Notes: a model not told the origin generated them from the sequence alone. Numbered from the stretch's first letter, positions 41,910-53,428 are shown. The stretch: DNA of 64,000 bases from DASUCS01 sp041166745 (GCA_041166745.1 JBEEGH010000011.1:1-64000), one strand, 5' to 3'. Translations and numbers: made by a program.

Positions 41910-44900
41910 GTGTCCGATGGCTTCGCTCACCTCCACGTTCACACGGAATTCTCGATGCTCGATGGCGCGTCCCGGGTGGACGAGGTGGTGGCCGCGGCCG
42001 CCGCCGATGGGCAACCGGCGCTCGGCATCACCGACCACGGCAACATGTACGGCGTCCTGCCGTTCTACGCCGCCTGCAAGGCCGCGGGCATCACTCCCGT
42101 GATCGGGTTCGAGGCCTACATGGCGAACGACAGCCGCTTCGAGCGCATCAACACCCGGGGCAAGGTCGACGACACCGGGGGTGAGGGCGAAGGCGGCAAG
42201 AAAGCCTGGTACCACCTCACTCTCCTCGCCGAGAACAACCGCGGCTACAAGAACCTGATCCAACTCGCGAGCCGCGCCTTCCTCGAGGGCTACTACCGCA
42301 AGCCGAAGGTCGACTGGGAGTTGCTGGCCGACCACAGCGACGGTGTGATCGCCACGAGCGGTTGCCTCGGTGGCCACGTGTTGCAGTCGCTCCTCAGCGG
42401 CGACTTCGAGACCGCGCTCGCCAAGGCCGGTCGACTGCAGGAGATCTTCGGGCAGAGCAACTTCTTCATCGAGTTGCAAGACCACGGCATTCCTGAGCAG
42501 CACAAGACGAACCCGCAACTCGTCGAGATCGCCCGCAAGATCGGCGCGCCGCTGCTCGCCACGAACGACAGCCACTACACCCGGCCGGAAGATGCCGAGG
42601 CACACGACGCGCTGTTGTGCGTGCAGACCAACGCGTTGATCAGTCAGTCGGGCGACGAGCGCTTCAAGTTCAGCGGAGAAGGTCACTACCTGAAGACGGC
42701 CGACGAGATGCGCCGTCTCTTCGGTGAGCTCCCCGAGGCGTGCGACAGCACCCTCTTGATCGCCGAGCGCGCCAACGTCGAGATCGAGTTCGGCAAGCCA
42801 CAGCTCCCCGAGTTCGCGGTGCCGGCCGGCTTCGAGTCCGACACCGAGTATCTGCGGCACCTCACGATGGAAGGCGCGAAACAACGGTGGGGGAGCGCGC
42901 TCACCGACACGGTCGTCGAGCGGTTGCTGTACGAACTCAAGGTCATCGACGACATGGGCTTCAGCGCGTACTTCCTCATCGTGTGGGATCTCATCAAGCA
43001 CGCCCGCGACTCGAGCATTCGTGTCGGTCCGGGCCGAGGCAGCGCGGCGGGTTGCGCCGTCGCGTACTGCCTGCGGATCACCGATCTCGACCCGATCAAA
43101 TACGACCTGCTGTTCGAGCGGTTCCTCAACCCATCGCGCATCTCGATGCCCGACATCGACATGGACTTCGACTCGCGTTACCGCGACGAGATGATCCGTT
43201 ACGCGGCCGAGCGCTACGGACGCGATCACGTCGCGCAGATCGTCACGTTCTCCACCATCAAGGCGCGTGCCGCGGTTCGCGACGCCGCCCGCGTGCTCGG
43301 CTATCCCTACGCGATCGGCGATCGAGTCGCGAAGGCGATGCCGCCGCTGATCATGGGGCGCGACACGCCGCTCAAGGCCTGTCTCGAGCTCACGCCCAAG
43401 TTCGAAGACGGCTACAAGATGGCCGGCGATCTCCGCGCCATGTACGAGACCGATCCAGACCTGAAGCGCGTGATGGACGTCGCCAAGGGACTCGAGAATC
43501 TCCGGCGGCAAGACGGCATCCACGCCGCCGCTGTGGTGATCACCAAGGAGAAGCTCACCGAGTACCTGCCGATCCAGCGCAAGCCGGATCCCGGCGCCGA
43601 TCCGGAAGCCTCCCCGATCGTCACGCAGTACGAGATGCACGGCGTCGAAGACCTCGGTCTGCTGAAGATGGACTTCCTCGGCCTGCGCAACCTCGACGTC
43701 ATCACCGACGCGCTCGAGATCATCAAGAACGTCCACGGTGTCGAGCTCGACATCGACAACGTCGATCTCACCGACGGTCCGACGTTCGAGCTCTTGCGGC
43801 GCGCCGACACCATGGGCGTGTTCCAACTCGAAGGTGGACCGATGCGCGCGCTCATCCGCTCGCTCGCGCCAACGACGTTCGAAGACATTTGCGCCCTCGT
43901 CGCGCTGTATCGCCCCGGCCCGATGGCGGCGAACATGCACAACGACTACGCCGATCGCAAGAACGGCCGTAAGCCGGTCGAGTATCTGCACCCTGACGCG
44001 GAGGAGGTGCTCGCCGACACCTACGGGTTGATGATCTATCAGGAAAGCGTGATGAAGATCGCGCAGAAATTCGCGGGCTACTCACTGGCCGAGGCGGACA
44101 ACCTTCGCAAGGCCGCGGCGAAGAAAATTCGCGAGAAGATGAAGCAGGAGCGCGAGGCGTTCGTCGCTGCGGTCGATCGCGCTGGGTACGGTGCGGCGCT
44201 CGGAAGCAAGTGGTTCGACATCATCGAGCCGTTCGCCGACTACGCGTTCCCGAAGGCGCACGCGTACGGCTACGGGCTGATCGCGTACCAAACCGCGTAC
44301 TTGAAGGCGAACTATCCGTCGGAGTACTTCGCCGCGCTCCTCACGAGCGTCAAGACGAACCTCGACAAAGCCGCGGTCTACCTTGCCGACTGTCGCGCGA
44401 TGGGCATCGAAGTCACGGTGCCAGACGTCAATCGGTCGGTGTCCGATTTCACACCCGACGTCACCGACGGAAAGCCGCAGATCGTGTTCGGTCTGTCAGC
44501 GGTGCGCAACGTCGGCGAGGGGCTGGTCGGATTGATCGTCGCCGAGCGCGAAGCCAACGGTCCTTTCACAGACTTCTACGACTTCTGCGAACGGGTCGAC
44601 ATCGGCGTCCTCAACAAGCGCACGCTCGAATCGCTCATCAAGGCGGGCGGGTTCGACTGCATGGGTCATGCCCGCAAGGGACTCCTCCTCGCCTTCGAAG
44701 CGATCATCGATCAGACCGTCGCCCGCCGGCGCGAGCGCGACATGGGCGTCATGTCCCTGTTCGGCGAGGTCGAGATGAGCGACGTCGGGTTCGACGAGCG
44801 GCCCCGCATCCTCGACAGCGAGTTCGAGAAGATGGCCCGGCTGGCCTTCGAGAAGGAGATGCTCGGCCTGTACGTGTCCGATCATCCGCTGCTCGGCTCC

Positions 44901-45443
44901 GAGGCGTTGCTCCGCCGCAAGACCGACGGCACGATCGCCGATCTGGCCGAGTTCGAAGACGGCTCGATGAAGGTCTTCGGCGGCATCATCACCGGCCTCC
45001 AACGCAAATGGACCAAGCGGGGCGAGCTCATGGCCGTCTTCACGCTCGAAGACCTCCAGTCGAGCTGCGAGGTCATGGTGTTCCCAAAGACCATGACCGA
45101 GCACGGCCACAAGCTCGCAGACGACGTGGCCGTGTGCGTGAAGGCCAGAGTCGACAAGCGGGAAGAGTCGCCCAAACTCATGGCGATGGAGATCGAGGTC
45201 TTCGAGGGCATCACCGACGGCGCCCCGCCGCTTCGGGTCCGGCTCCTGCCCACCCGGCTGAACGAGCGCCTCATCGACCAGCTCAAGGGCCTCTTGTCAG
45301 AGCACCCAGGCGAGTCGCAGGTCTTTCTCCATCTCGGCGAGCAGCAGGTGCTGCGGTTGCCGGACCAATTCTGCGTCGATGCGACCAACGGACTGGTGGG
45401 CGAGCTTCGAGTGCTGCTGGGTCCCGACGCATTGGTAAGCTGA
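41910..45443 (+). CDS. dnaE: DNA polymerase III alpha subunit
   Basis: A 1177-residue replicative C-family polymerase. N-terminal PHP domain (HLHVHTEFSMLDGASR, ITDHGNMYG), palm with catalytic Asp pair D415/D417 in PDIDMDFD, VGPGRGSAAG, FPKAHAYGYGLIAYQ, tandem HhH region and a C-terminal OB fold (VFGGIITGLQRKWTKRGELM). An intact PHP metal-site His set suggests proofreading within DnaE1, as shown in mycobacteria. GTG 41910 has GAAGGAGGG about 12 bases upstream. Confidence 0.96.
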   Translation: MSDGFAHLHVHTEFSMLDGASRVDEVVAAAAADGQPALGITDHGNMYGVLPFYAACKAAGITPVIGFEAYMANDSRFERINTRGKVDDTGGEGEGGKKAWYHLTLLAENNRGYKNLIQLASRAFLEGYYRKPKVDWELLADHSDGVIATSGCLGGHVLQSLLSGDFETALAKAGRLQEIFGQSNFFIELQDHGIPEQHKTNPQLVEIARKIGAPLLATNDSHYTRPEDAEAHDALLCVQTNALISQSGDERFKFSGEGHYLKTADEMRRLFGELPEACDSTLLIAERANVEIEFGKPQLPEFAVPAGFESDTEYLRHLTMEGAKQRWGSALTDTVVERLLYELKVIDDMGFSAYFLIVWDLIKHARDSSIRVGPGRGSAAGCAVAYCLRITDLDPIKYDLLFERFLNPSRISMPDIDMDFDSRYRDEMIRYAAERYGRDHVAQIVTFSTIKARAAVRDAARVLGYPYAIGDRVAKAMPPLIMGRDTPLKACLELTPKFEDGYKMAGDLRAMYETDPDLKRVMDVAKGLENLRRQDGIHAAAVVITKEKLTEYLPIQRKPDPGADPEASPIVTQYEMHGVEDLGLLKMDFLGLRNLDVITDALEIIKNVHGVELDIDNVDLTDGPTFELLRRADTMGVFQLEGGPMRALIRSLAPTTFEDICALVALYRPGPMAANMHNDYADRKNGRKPVEYLHPDAEEVLADTYGLMIYQESVMKIAQKFAGYSLAEADNLRKAAAKKIREKMKQEREAFVAAVDRAGYGAALGSKWFDIIEPFADYAFPKAHAYGYGLIAYQTAYLKANYPSEYFAALLTSVKTNLDKAAVYLADCRAMGIEVTVPDVNRSVSDFTPDVTDGKPQIVFGLSAVRNVGEGLVGLIVAEREANGPFTDFYDFCERVDIGVLNKRTLESLIKAGGFDCMGHARKGLLLAFEAIIDQTVARRRERDMGVMSLFGEVEMSDVGFDERPRILDSEFEKMARLAFEKEMLGLYVSDHPLLGSEALLRRKTDGTIADLAEFEDGSMKVFGGIITGLQRKWTKRGELMAVFTLEDLQSSCEVMVFPKTMTEHGHKLADDVAVCVKARVDKREESPKLMAMEIEVFEGITDGAPPLRVRLLPTRLNERLIDQLKGLLSEHPGESQVFLHLGEQQVLRLPDQFCVDATNGLVGELRVLLGPDALVS

Positions 45444-45545
45444 CAAGCTTCCCACCTGCTCGAACAGCCTTGCCGAGTTGCACGCCCGGCAGAGACCCGC
45501 TGGACTAGTAGGACCGTTTGACTACCTCCGGGGGCACCGCGGCTC

Positions 45546-46214
45546 ATGGCGATCGAGGTCGAGACCAAGGACTGCACGCAGCTCTCCGACGCTGAACTGG
45601 CCGAAATGGCCGACATCTGCGCCGAAGGACCGAGCCGCTTCGAGGCCGGATTGCTGTCGAAGCAGGCCGAGCTGTGGGTGCTGATCACCCTCGCTCGCGA
45701 GGCCGGCAAGCTCAAGGGCTTCTCCTACAGCACGCTCGAGCGCATCGGCGGCACGCCCTGCGTGCTCATCGGGCTCGCTTCGGTGAAGCGCACCGCGAAG
45801 CGCGACACGGTCCTCAAGGCGATCATGGCCGACCAGTACCGCCGAGCGGTGCTGGCGTTCCCCGATGAAGACGTCCTGGTCGGTACCCGGTTCCTCGACG
45901 CCTCCGGCTTCGAGGCATTCAAGGCACTCACCGACATCGTCCCGCGGCCCGATCACGCGGCCACCGGCGAGGAGCGGGCGTGGGGTCGCCGCCTGGCCAA
46001 GCGCTTCGGGATCGAGAACGGTCAGTACGACGACCGCAAGTTCATCACCGAAGGCGACGGATCGTTCCCGTGTGTCCTCGACCACGAGAGTCTGAAGCCC
46101 GACCAGATCAACGCCGATGTGGTCGCTCAGTTCAAGGGCGCCAGCCAGAAGCGGGGCGACTCGCTCATCGCTTTCGGTTGGGCGATGGCCGAATACCTCG
46201 CCAAGCTCGGCTAA
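45546..46214 (+). CDS. Conserved hypothetical protein
   Basis: A 222-residue soluble protein not tied to a named family. Features: LSDAELAEMADICAEGPSRF, FSYSTLERIGGTPCVLIGLA, MADQYRRAVLAFPDEDVLVG and late HESLKPDQINADVV. The order of strands with a central VLIGLASV and following helix is loosely GNAT-like, but no acetyl-CoA loop is clear. Similar actinobacterial proteins exist as hypotheticals (recalled). ATG 45546; no ribosome site stands out. Confidence 0.7.
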   Translation: MAIEVETKDCTQLSDAELAEMADICAEGPSRFEAGLLSKQAELWVLITLAREAGKLKGFSYSTLERIGGTPCVLIGLASVKRTAKRDTVLKAIMADQYRRAVLAFPDEDVLVGTRFLDASGFEAFKALTDIVPRPDHAATGEERAWGRRLAKRFGIENGQYDDRKFITEGDGSFPCVLDHESLKPDQINADVVAQFKGASQKRGDSLIAFGWAMAEYLAKLG

Positions 46215-46294
46215 GGGCGCCACATTTGCTCCTTTGAGGAGTCAACGAGGCGTATGACGCCGCAATTGCTCCTGAGAACTGCCTTGAGCCGCTG

Positions 46295-46897
46295 ATGGAG
46301 CTCTCCGAAGTCCTCCGTCGCCGGCGGATGACGCGGGCGTTCCGGCCCGACCCGATTCCCCATGAGTTGCTCGAGATGGTCGTCGACGCGGGACGGCGCG
46401 CCCCGTCCGCGGGCAACAGCCAGGGTTTCGCCTTCGTGGTGCTCGAAGGCCCTGCGCAGACCGCGGCCTATTGGAACTCCACACTGCCGGGACGGGCGTC
46501 GTTCGGCTTTCCGGGCCTGCTCGACGCACCCGCACTCGTCATCGTGCTCGCCCAGCCCCAGACGTATGTGGACCGTTATGCCGAACCCGACAAGGCCGAC
46601 ACCGGTCTCGGCGGGGGAGCCGAACGGTGGCCCGTTCCGTACTGGACCGTGGACGCGTCGTTCGCGGCGATGCTCATCCAACTCGCCGCGATCGATGTCG
46701 GCCTCGGCGTCCTCTTCTTCGGGCCGTTCGATCACGAAGCCGACGTCCTGCGCGCGCTCGGCATCCCGGACGGGCACCAGGCGATCGGCACGATCGCCCT
46801 CGGCTGGCCCGACACCGAACGAGACACCCGCGCGGGAACCTCGGCCTCGCGTCCGCAGCGAACCGCCGACGATGTGATCCATTGGGGAGGCTGGTGA
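46295..46897 (+). CDS. Nitroreductase-family flavoprotein
   Basis: A 200-residue FMN oxidoreductase. RRRRMTRAFRPDPIPHELLE binds FMN phosphate, RRAPSAGNSQGFAFVVLE is the family motif, ASFAAMLIQLAAIDVGLGVL the dimer core, GTIALGWPD the end. Substrate unknown (quinones, nitro compounds or F420-unlinked reductions are possible). It stands alone between unrelated genes. Confidence 0.87.
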   Translation: MELSEVLRRRRMTRAFRPDPIPHELLEMVVDAGRRAPSAGNSQGFAFVVLEGPAQTAAYWNSTLPGRASFGFPGLLDAPALVIVLAQPQTYVDRYAEPDKADTGLGGGAERWPVPYWTVDASFAAMLIQLAAIDVGLGVLFFGPFDHEADVLRALGIPDGHQAIGTIALGWPDTERDTRAGTSASRPQRTADDVIHWGGW

Positions 46898-46904
46898 CCG
46901 CCGC

Positions 46905-47471
46905 CTAGGTGTGGCGCAGGCGTCGCGTGCGCAATCGGAGCAGCACCAGGCCGCTGGCCGCGAGGAGGACACCGGCGCTGACCATCGGACCTGCCGGCAC
47001 TCCTGTGCGGGCCAGTGGTGGTCTTGCGCTCACGTCGAAGCTCGCTTCGAATCCATCGGCGCGAACCAACGCGGGTCCGGGTGTGGCGCCTGACGGCACC
47101 GTCACCGTTTCGGTGAATCCGTAGGTCTGGTCCGGGTGAGCTGTCGTCAAAGGCCAGGTCTGCTCGCCTTGGACGAAGGTGAGCTCGACCGACTCGGTCG
47201 GCGGCGCGGGCGGCTGCGGGTGACATCCCGAAGGATCGCACTGCACCGTGTCGTTGCAGTCGGCGGCAAAGTGCTGCCCGGTCACGACGACGTCGGTGCC
47301 CGGCCTTCCGGACGCGGGAGCGACCTCGATCGTCGGCGCGGCGCAACTCATGGGTGCTGCGACTCGACTGGTTGCTGCGCTGGCGGCGGAGGGCGCGACG
47401 GCGATCGCAGCCACCACGGCGACAGCCCCGCAGGCGAGGACCATACGGACGGCTCGGGAGATACCCCGCAC
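46905..47471 (-). CDS. Secreted protein with LAXTG-type cell-wall sorting signal
   Basis: About 188 residues. A signal peptide (MVLACGAVAVVAAIAVAPSA, cut near ASA-AT) is followed by an Ig-like IPT/TIG-style segment (IEVAPASGRPGTDVVVTGQH) with two close Cys pairs (ADCNDTVQCDPSGC). The C-terminus is LARTG, a hydrophobic helix (GPMVSAGVLLAASGLVLLRL) and RTRRLRHT. LAxTG is the signal used by class E sortases of actinobacteria. No sortase gene is nearby. GTG 47471 or ATG 47444 may be the start. Confidence 0.75.
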   Translation of the reverse strand: MRGISRAVRMVLACGAVAVVAAIAVAPSAASAATSRVAAPMSCAAPTIEVAPASGRPGTDVVVTGQHFAADCNDTVQCDPSGCHPQPPAPPTESVELTFVQGEQTWPLTTAHPDQTYGFTETVTVPSGATPGPALVRADGFEASFDVSARPPLARTGVPAGPMVSAGVLLAASGLVLLRLRTRRLRHT

Positions 47472-47605
47472 GCGTCCATCGTGCCAGAAAGCCACACGCA
47501 GCGCGGCCCCTGCGTCGTCGGGTCGACATCGAACAGTGCGAGCAGCAGCGGCCAGCCGATGACGATCAGGAAGATCACGACGAGGATGGCGCCGAGGACA
47601 AACAC
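47348..47605 (-). CDS. Possible small membrane protein overlapping the sorting-signal gene
   Basis: An 85-residue frame starting at GTG 47605 with a clear membrane helix (FVLGAILVVIFLIVIGWPLL) then a loop (FDVDPTTQGPRCVWLSG). The N-terminal 50 residues look protein-like; the rest overlaps the next gene's signal peptide in another frame. In-frame sequence upstream (VGRRWAPRLYIL) is also plausible coding but lacks a start. It fills the gap between divergent genes; uncertain. Confidence 0.35.
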   Translation of the reverse strand: MFVLGAILVVIFLIVIGWPLLLALFDVDPTTQGPRCVWLSGTMDACGVSPEPSVWSSPAGLSPWWLRSPSRPPPPAQQPVESQHP

Positions 47606-47668
47606 CAGGATGTAGAGGCGTGGGGCCCACCGCCGGCCGACCTCCCAGGGAACTAGGTTGCGCGGCCG

Positions 47669-48439
47669 ATGGGTGAGATCGCGACGGATCAGGCGTTCTT
47701 GCGGACAGACGCGTACGTCGACAGTGCAAAGTTGAAGGCGCGCGCCTCGATCTACGACTACCGCACGCCCGCCGGTTCCTTGATGGAATGGGTGCTGGAC
47801 ACCGTGGACTGGCCGTTGGGCACACGCGCCCTTGAGGTCGGCTGTGGTCCTGGGTTCTACCTCGAGGCGCTGCGTCGGCGTGATGGCGTGCAGGCGTTCG
47901 GCATCGACTTGTCAGGCGGGATGGCCGCCGAGGCATCGAGGTTCGCGTCGACGGTCGTCGCAGACGCCGCGCGTGTCCCGTTCCCGGGGAGCTCGTTCGA
48001 CCGCGTGCTCGCGCCGCACATGCTGTACCACTGCCCCGACATCGTCGCCGCGGTCACCGAACTGCGACGGGTGCTCCGTCCTGGCGGTGTCCTGATCGCC
48101 GTCACGAACAGCGCCGACCATTTGCGCGAGCTGGACGCCATTCACGAGCGGGTGGCGACGTCGGCGCCGAGCAAGGTGAGCGGTCGGTTCAAGGTCGAGA
48201 ACGGCGCGCCACTCCTGGCGACGGCGTTTGACGACGTGCAGCTCGTCCGGTTCGATGGCGAACTTCGCGTTCCTAAGGTGGAGCCAGTTGCGAACTACTT
48301 GGCGAGCATGATGTCCTGGCACGGAGACCCCGACGCCGAGACGACTATGGCGAAGATCGGGCACGAGGTGGCCCGAGTCATCGAGCGCGATGGCGTCTTC
48401 CGCGTCCGCACGTCGGTTGGGGTATTCGTGTGTCGGTGA
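47669..48439 (+). CDS. SAM-dependent methyltransferase (class I)
   Basis: A 256-residue enzyme with SAM motif ALEVGCGPGFYLEAL, acidic motif II FGIDLSGGMAAEA, VVADAARVPFPGSSFDRVLA and RVLRPGGVLIAVTNS. UbiE/MenG-like small-molecule class; substrate not determinable. ATG 47669 lies nine bases after a TAGGTT box. Its stop overlaps the following reductase gene by ten bases, so the two are coupled. Confidence 0.83.
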   Translation: MGEIATDQAFLRTDAYVDSAKLKARASIYDYRTPAGSLMEWVLDTVDWPLGTRALEVGCGPGFYLEALRRRDGVQAFGIDLSGGMAAEASRFASTVVADAARVPFPGSSFDRVLAPHMLYHCPDIVAAVTELRRVLRPGGVLIAVTNSADHLRELDAIHERVATSAPSKVSGRFKVENGAPLLATAFDDVQLVRFDGELRVPKVEPVANYLASMMSWHGDPDAETTMAKIGHEVARVIERDGVFRVRTSVGVFVCR

Positions 48440-49431
48440 ATCGTCAGATCGTGCTCAAGCGCCGGCCGGAAGGCCTCGTGAGCCGCGACGACTTCGAGGC
48501 TGTCGACGCCAAGATGCCCGAGCCGGGCGACAACGAAGCGCTCGTCGAGACGCTGTACCTCGGCCTCGACGCCACCGTGCGCACGTGGCTGTCGAAGGCC
48601 GAGGGCTACATCCCGCCGGTCGAGATCGGCGAAGTCGTGCGCTGCAGCGGCATCGGCCGCGTGCTCGAGAGCAACAGCAGCAAGGTGCCCGTGGGTTCAC
48701 TGGTGGCCACGCTCACCGGCTGGCAACAGCACGCCGTCGTCGGCGACGACCCCATGCTCACGACGGTCTTGGCCGACGACGCTGATCCGCTCGCCGAGCT
48801 CAGCGTCTTCGGATCGGCCGGGATGACGGCGTACGTCGGGCTCACCGAGGTCGGCGAGGTGCGTGAAGGCGAGACCGTTGTCGTGTCGGCGGCTGCGGGC
48901 GCGACCGGATCAACGGCCGTGCAGATCGCCAAGATCCTCGGCGGTCGCGTGATCGGCATTGCCGGCAGCGACGAGAAATGTCGCTGGCTGGTCGACGACC
49001 TCGGAGCCGACGGCGCGATCAACTACCGCACCGACGATCTGGCCGGGAAGATCAAGGAGTTCTGTCCAAAGGGCGTCGATGTGTTCTTCGATAACACCGG
49101 TGGTCCGATCCTCGACGCGGTGCTCGGTCGTATCGCGAACGGTGGGCGAGTGGTGCTGTGCGGCTCGATCTCGTCGTACAACGATCATCACAAGCCGCCG
49201 GGCCCGGCGAACTACCTCAACCTGATCAGCCGGCGCGCCAGCATGCAGGGCTTCATCTCGTGGGACTACTGGGGCCGCTGGGCCGAGATCACCGGCCAGC
49301 TGCGCGAGTGGGTGCGAGACGGATCGCTCCGCTACCGCACGCACATCTTCGAAGGCCTCGATGCGGCGCCTGACGCGCTCAACGCGATGTTCACCGGCGA
49401 GAACATCGGCAAGATCGTCGTCAAACTCTGA
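48430..49431 (+). CDS. NADPH-dependent medium-chain reductase (PTGR/Zta1-like)
   Basis: A 333-residue zinc-free MDR enzyme. Substrate-domain opening RQIVLKRRPEGLVSRDDFE, the NADP loop VSAAAGATGSTAVQIAK, VFFDNTGGPILDAV and GRVVLCGSIS match the prostaglandin-reductase/curcumin-reductase branch, which reduces alpha,beta-unsaturated ketones. GTG 48430 overlaps the methyltransferase by ten bases; the two may act together. Confidence 0.88.
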   Translation: MSVNRQIVLKRRPEGLVSRDDFEAVDAKMPEPGDNEALVETLYLGLDATVRTWLSKAEGYIPPVEIGEVVRCSGIGRVLESNSSKVPVGSLVATLTGWQQHAVVGDDPMLTTVLADDADPLAELSVFGSAGMTAYVGLTEVGEVREGETVVVSAAAGATGSTAVQIAKILGGRVIGIAGSDEKCRWLVDDLGADGAINYRTDDLAGKIKEFCPKGVDVFFDNTGGPILDAVLGRIANGGRVVLCGSISSYNDHHKPPGPANYLNLISRRASMQGFISWDYWGRWAEITGQLREWVRDGSLRYRTHIFEGLDAAPDALNAMFTGENIGKIVVKL

Positions 49432-50155
49432 CGCGCTCCCGTCGCAACGCCTTCTCTGACGGTAGCCGGAGGTCGCGCACGATTCCGAAGAGGGCGAGCA
49501 CCCGCAACACGCCATAGGTCGGATCGAGCTCCCACCAGCGAACGCCCTGACGGGCCGAGGTCGGGTGGTGGTGATGATTGTTGTGCCAACCCTCGCCCAT
49601 CGTCGCCACCGCGACGGCGATCGAATTGCGGCTGGTGTCCGGCGTGTCGTAGCGCCGGCGCCCGAAGAGGTGGGCCGCGGAGTTCACGAGGAACGTCGCG
49701 TGCCACACGAGCAGGGTCGAGCCGAAGAATCCGACGACCAGTCCGCTCCATCCGGCGATCAACCAGCACGCGAACCCGAGCGACCAGGGCCCGATCCAGT
49801 CGTGGCGATCGAGGAAGCGCAACTCCGGGTAGCGCGCGAGGTCGGGCACCACCTCGAGATGCGTTTCGCCGTAGCGCCCGGACAGGACCCAACCCATGTG
49901 GCTCCACCAGAAGCCGTGCTGCGGGGAGTGCGGGTCGCGGTCAGTGTCCGTGTACCGATGGTGCTGACGGTGCCAGGCGGCCCACCACAACGGTCCCTTC
50001 TGCACCGCGGTCAAGCCACCGAACGCGAACAGGAACTGCGTGACGCGTCCGACGTTGAACGCGCGGTGGGCGAACAGGCGGTGATAGCCGCCGGTGATGC
50101 AGAACACCCGCACGGCATAGAGCCCGCCGAGCAGCGCGAGGTCGACCGCGTGCAC
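49421..50155 (-). CDS. Acyl-CoA/acyl-lipid delta-9 desaturase
   Basis: Di-iron membrane desaturase with all three His boxes: HRLFAH, HRQHHRYTD and EGWHNNHHHHP. The only canonical start is GTG 50155 (244 residues), but the frame continues upstream to a stop at 50252-50254 with desaturase-like sequence (NPPYPVSWRTSAPFLLCHLL, a membrane helix), lacking ATG/GTG/TTG; ATC 50242 would be the outermost. The protein may therefore start at a rare codon or hold an error. It converges with the reductase gene, overlapping by 11 bases. Confidence 0.87.
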   Translation of the reverse strand: MHAVDLALLGGLYAVRVFCITGGYHRLFAHRAFNVGRVTQFLFAFGGLTAVQKGPLWWAAWHRQHHRYTDTDRDPHSPQHGFWWSHMGWVLSGRYGETHLEVVPDLARYPELRFLDRHDWIGPWSLGFACWLIAGWSGLVVGFFGSTLLVWHATFLVNSAAHLFGRRRYDTPDTSRNSIAVAVATMGEGWHNNHHHHPTSARQGVRWWELDPTYGVLRVLALFGIVRDLRLPSEKALRRERVRV

Positions 50156-50250
50156 GCCGGTGAAGATCGCGAGAAGCGGGAGCAGATGGCAGAGAAGGAA
50201 CGGCGCCGACGTGCGCCAGGAGACGGGATAGGGCGGGTTGATGGCGAAAC

Positions 50251-50266
50251 CCTACCGACCCGTAGG
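50251..50266. promoter_or_regulatory. Palindromic operator candidate
   Basis: CCTAC (50251-50255) and GTAGG (50262-50266) flank CGACCC, giving a 16-base dyad between the divergent desaturase and flavin-binding genes. It resembles TetR-family operators that regulate lipid genes (TACCGAC-type half sites). The regulator is not in the window. Inferred. Confidence 0.4.
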
Positions 50267-50290
50267 TAGGCGCTCTGTAACGATGGCGCG

Positions 50291-50915
50291 ATGCAGAACG
50301 GCGAAGTCGCGACCACTGACCGCACGAAGGTTCGGCGGCTCGCGGCCCGCGGACGGTACGACTGGGAGACCATTCACTCGATCCTCGACGAAGGTCTGGT
50401 GTGCCACGTCGGCTTTGCCGTCGATGGTCGCTCGTGGGTGATGCCGACGACGTATGCGCGCGTCGGCGATCACTTGTACCTGCACGGCGCCGCGGCCAAC
50501 TTTGCGCTGCAAGCGCTGGCGTCGGGAGCTGAGGCTTGCGTCACCGTCACGTTGCTCGACGGTCTCGTCCTCGCTCGATCCGCATTTCACCATTCGATGA
50601 ACTACCGCTCGGTGATGCTCTTCGGTCAGGGCGAGAAGATCGAAGACGAGCAGGAGAAGTACCACGCAGTCGTTGCGATCGTCGAGCATCTCATCCCGGG
50701 CCGCAGTAACGACACTCGTCTGCCCACGCCGGCGGAGCTCCGCAAGACGCTGGTCGTGCGCCTCGCCCTCGACGAGTGCTCGGCCAAGGTGAGAACGGGC
50801 GGGCCGATCGACGACGAGGAAGACATGGCGCTCGGTCACTGGGCCGGCGTCTTGCCGCTCACGCTCCTTCCGGGTGAGCCCGTGGCCGACAACGAGCAAG
50901 CGGTACCCGAGTACC

Positions 50916-50941
<26 letters not shown>
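50291..50941 (+). CDS. Pyridoxamine 5'-phosphate oxidase-like flavin-binding protein
   Basis: A 216-residue split-barrel protein of the Pyridox_ox_2 group. RGRYDWETIHSILDEGLVCH, VMPTTYARVGDHLYLHGAAA, HHSMNYRSVMLFGQGEKIED are typical. Such proteins bind FMN or haem; function unknown. ATG 50291. It shares an upstream region with the desaturase. Its last 26 bases overlap the convergent YyaL-like gene. Confidence 0.85.
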
Positions 50942-52913
<1,972 letters not shown>

Positions 52914-52940
52914 CTGGCGGAAGCTATCGGGGGATCCGCG

Positions 52941-53423
52941 TCAGTTGGGGTAGTTGTAGCCGGTCGAGCCGGATGGGCTGGTGGCGCCGGTGCCGGCTCC
53001 CGCGCCAGCGAGGGAGTCTCCGTCCTTGAAGAAGAACGCGCCCTGCATGCCGTTGCTCTGCTGGTGGAAGCGGCAGTGGAACTCCGTCGCTCCGGATTGG
53101 GGCAGCGTGATCGTCACGTCCTTCGATTCGCCCGCACCGAGCTGCTCATCGACGCCGAGCGCGGCACTGGTGAACGTGTGCGGGTTCGAGCCCTCGTTCT
53201 TCACATGCACGGTGATCTTCGCGCCGGGGGTTCCGCCTTTGATGAAGGTCGGATTGAAGTAGAAGTCGTCCTGCTCGAGGGTCACCTCGGAGCCGCTGAG
53301 GTCCTTCGTGCCCTTGTTGGTCGTGTTGCCGGAGAGCTTCACCGGCTGGCTGCTCGAGCCCCCTCCGCCGCAGCCTGCGACGAAGATTGCGACCGCACCG
53401 AGCAGAATCAGGATCTTGCGCAT
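52941..53423 (-). CDS. Cupredoxin-domain lipoprotein
   Basis: A 160-residue exported lipoprotein: signal peptide with lipobox VAGC (Cys18), Ser/Gly linker, then a plastocyanin-like domain. Probable copper ligands are H82 (NPHTF), C117, H120 and M126 (FHCRFHQQSNGM), a complete type 1 site. It likely carries electrons or copper at the outer membrane face. A TATGAT box is five bases before the ATG (53423). It diverges from the ECF sigma gene. Confidence 0.87.
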   Translation of the reverse strand: MRKILILLGAVAIFVAGCGGGGSSSQPVKLSGNTTNKGTKDLSGSEVTLEQDDFYFNPTFIKGGTPGAKITVHVKNEGSNPHTFTSAALGVDEQLGAGESKDVTITLPQSGATEFHCRFHQQSNGMQGAFFFKDGDSLAGAGAGTGATSPSGSTGYNYPN

Positions 53424-53428
53424 GCCGG

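Noticed and set aside
41823..43991. 722-residue minus-strand open frame
   Set aside because: Antisense to dnaE; no recognisable domain.
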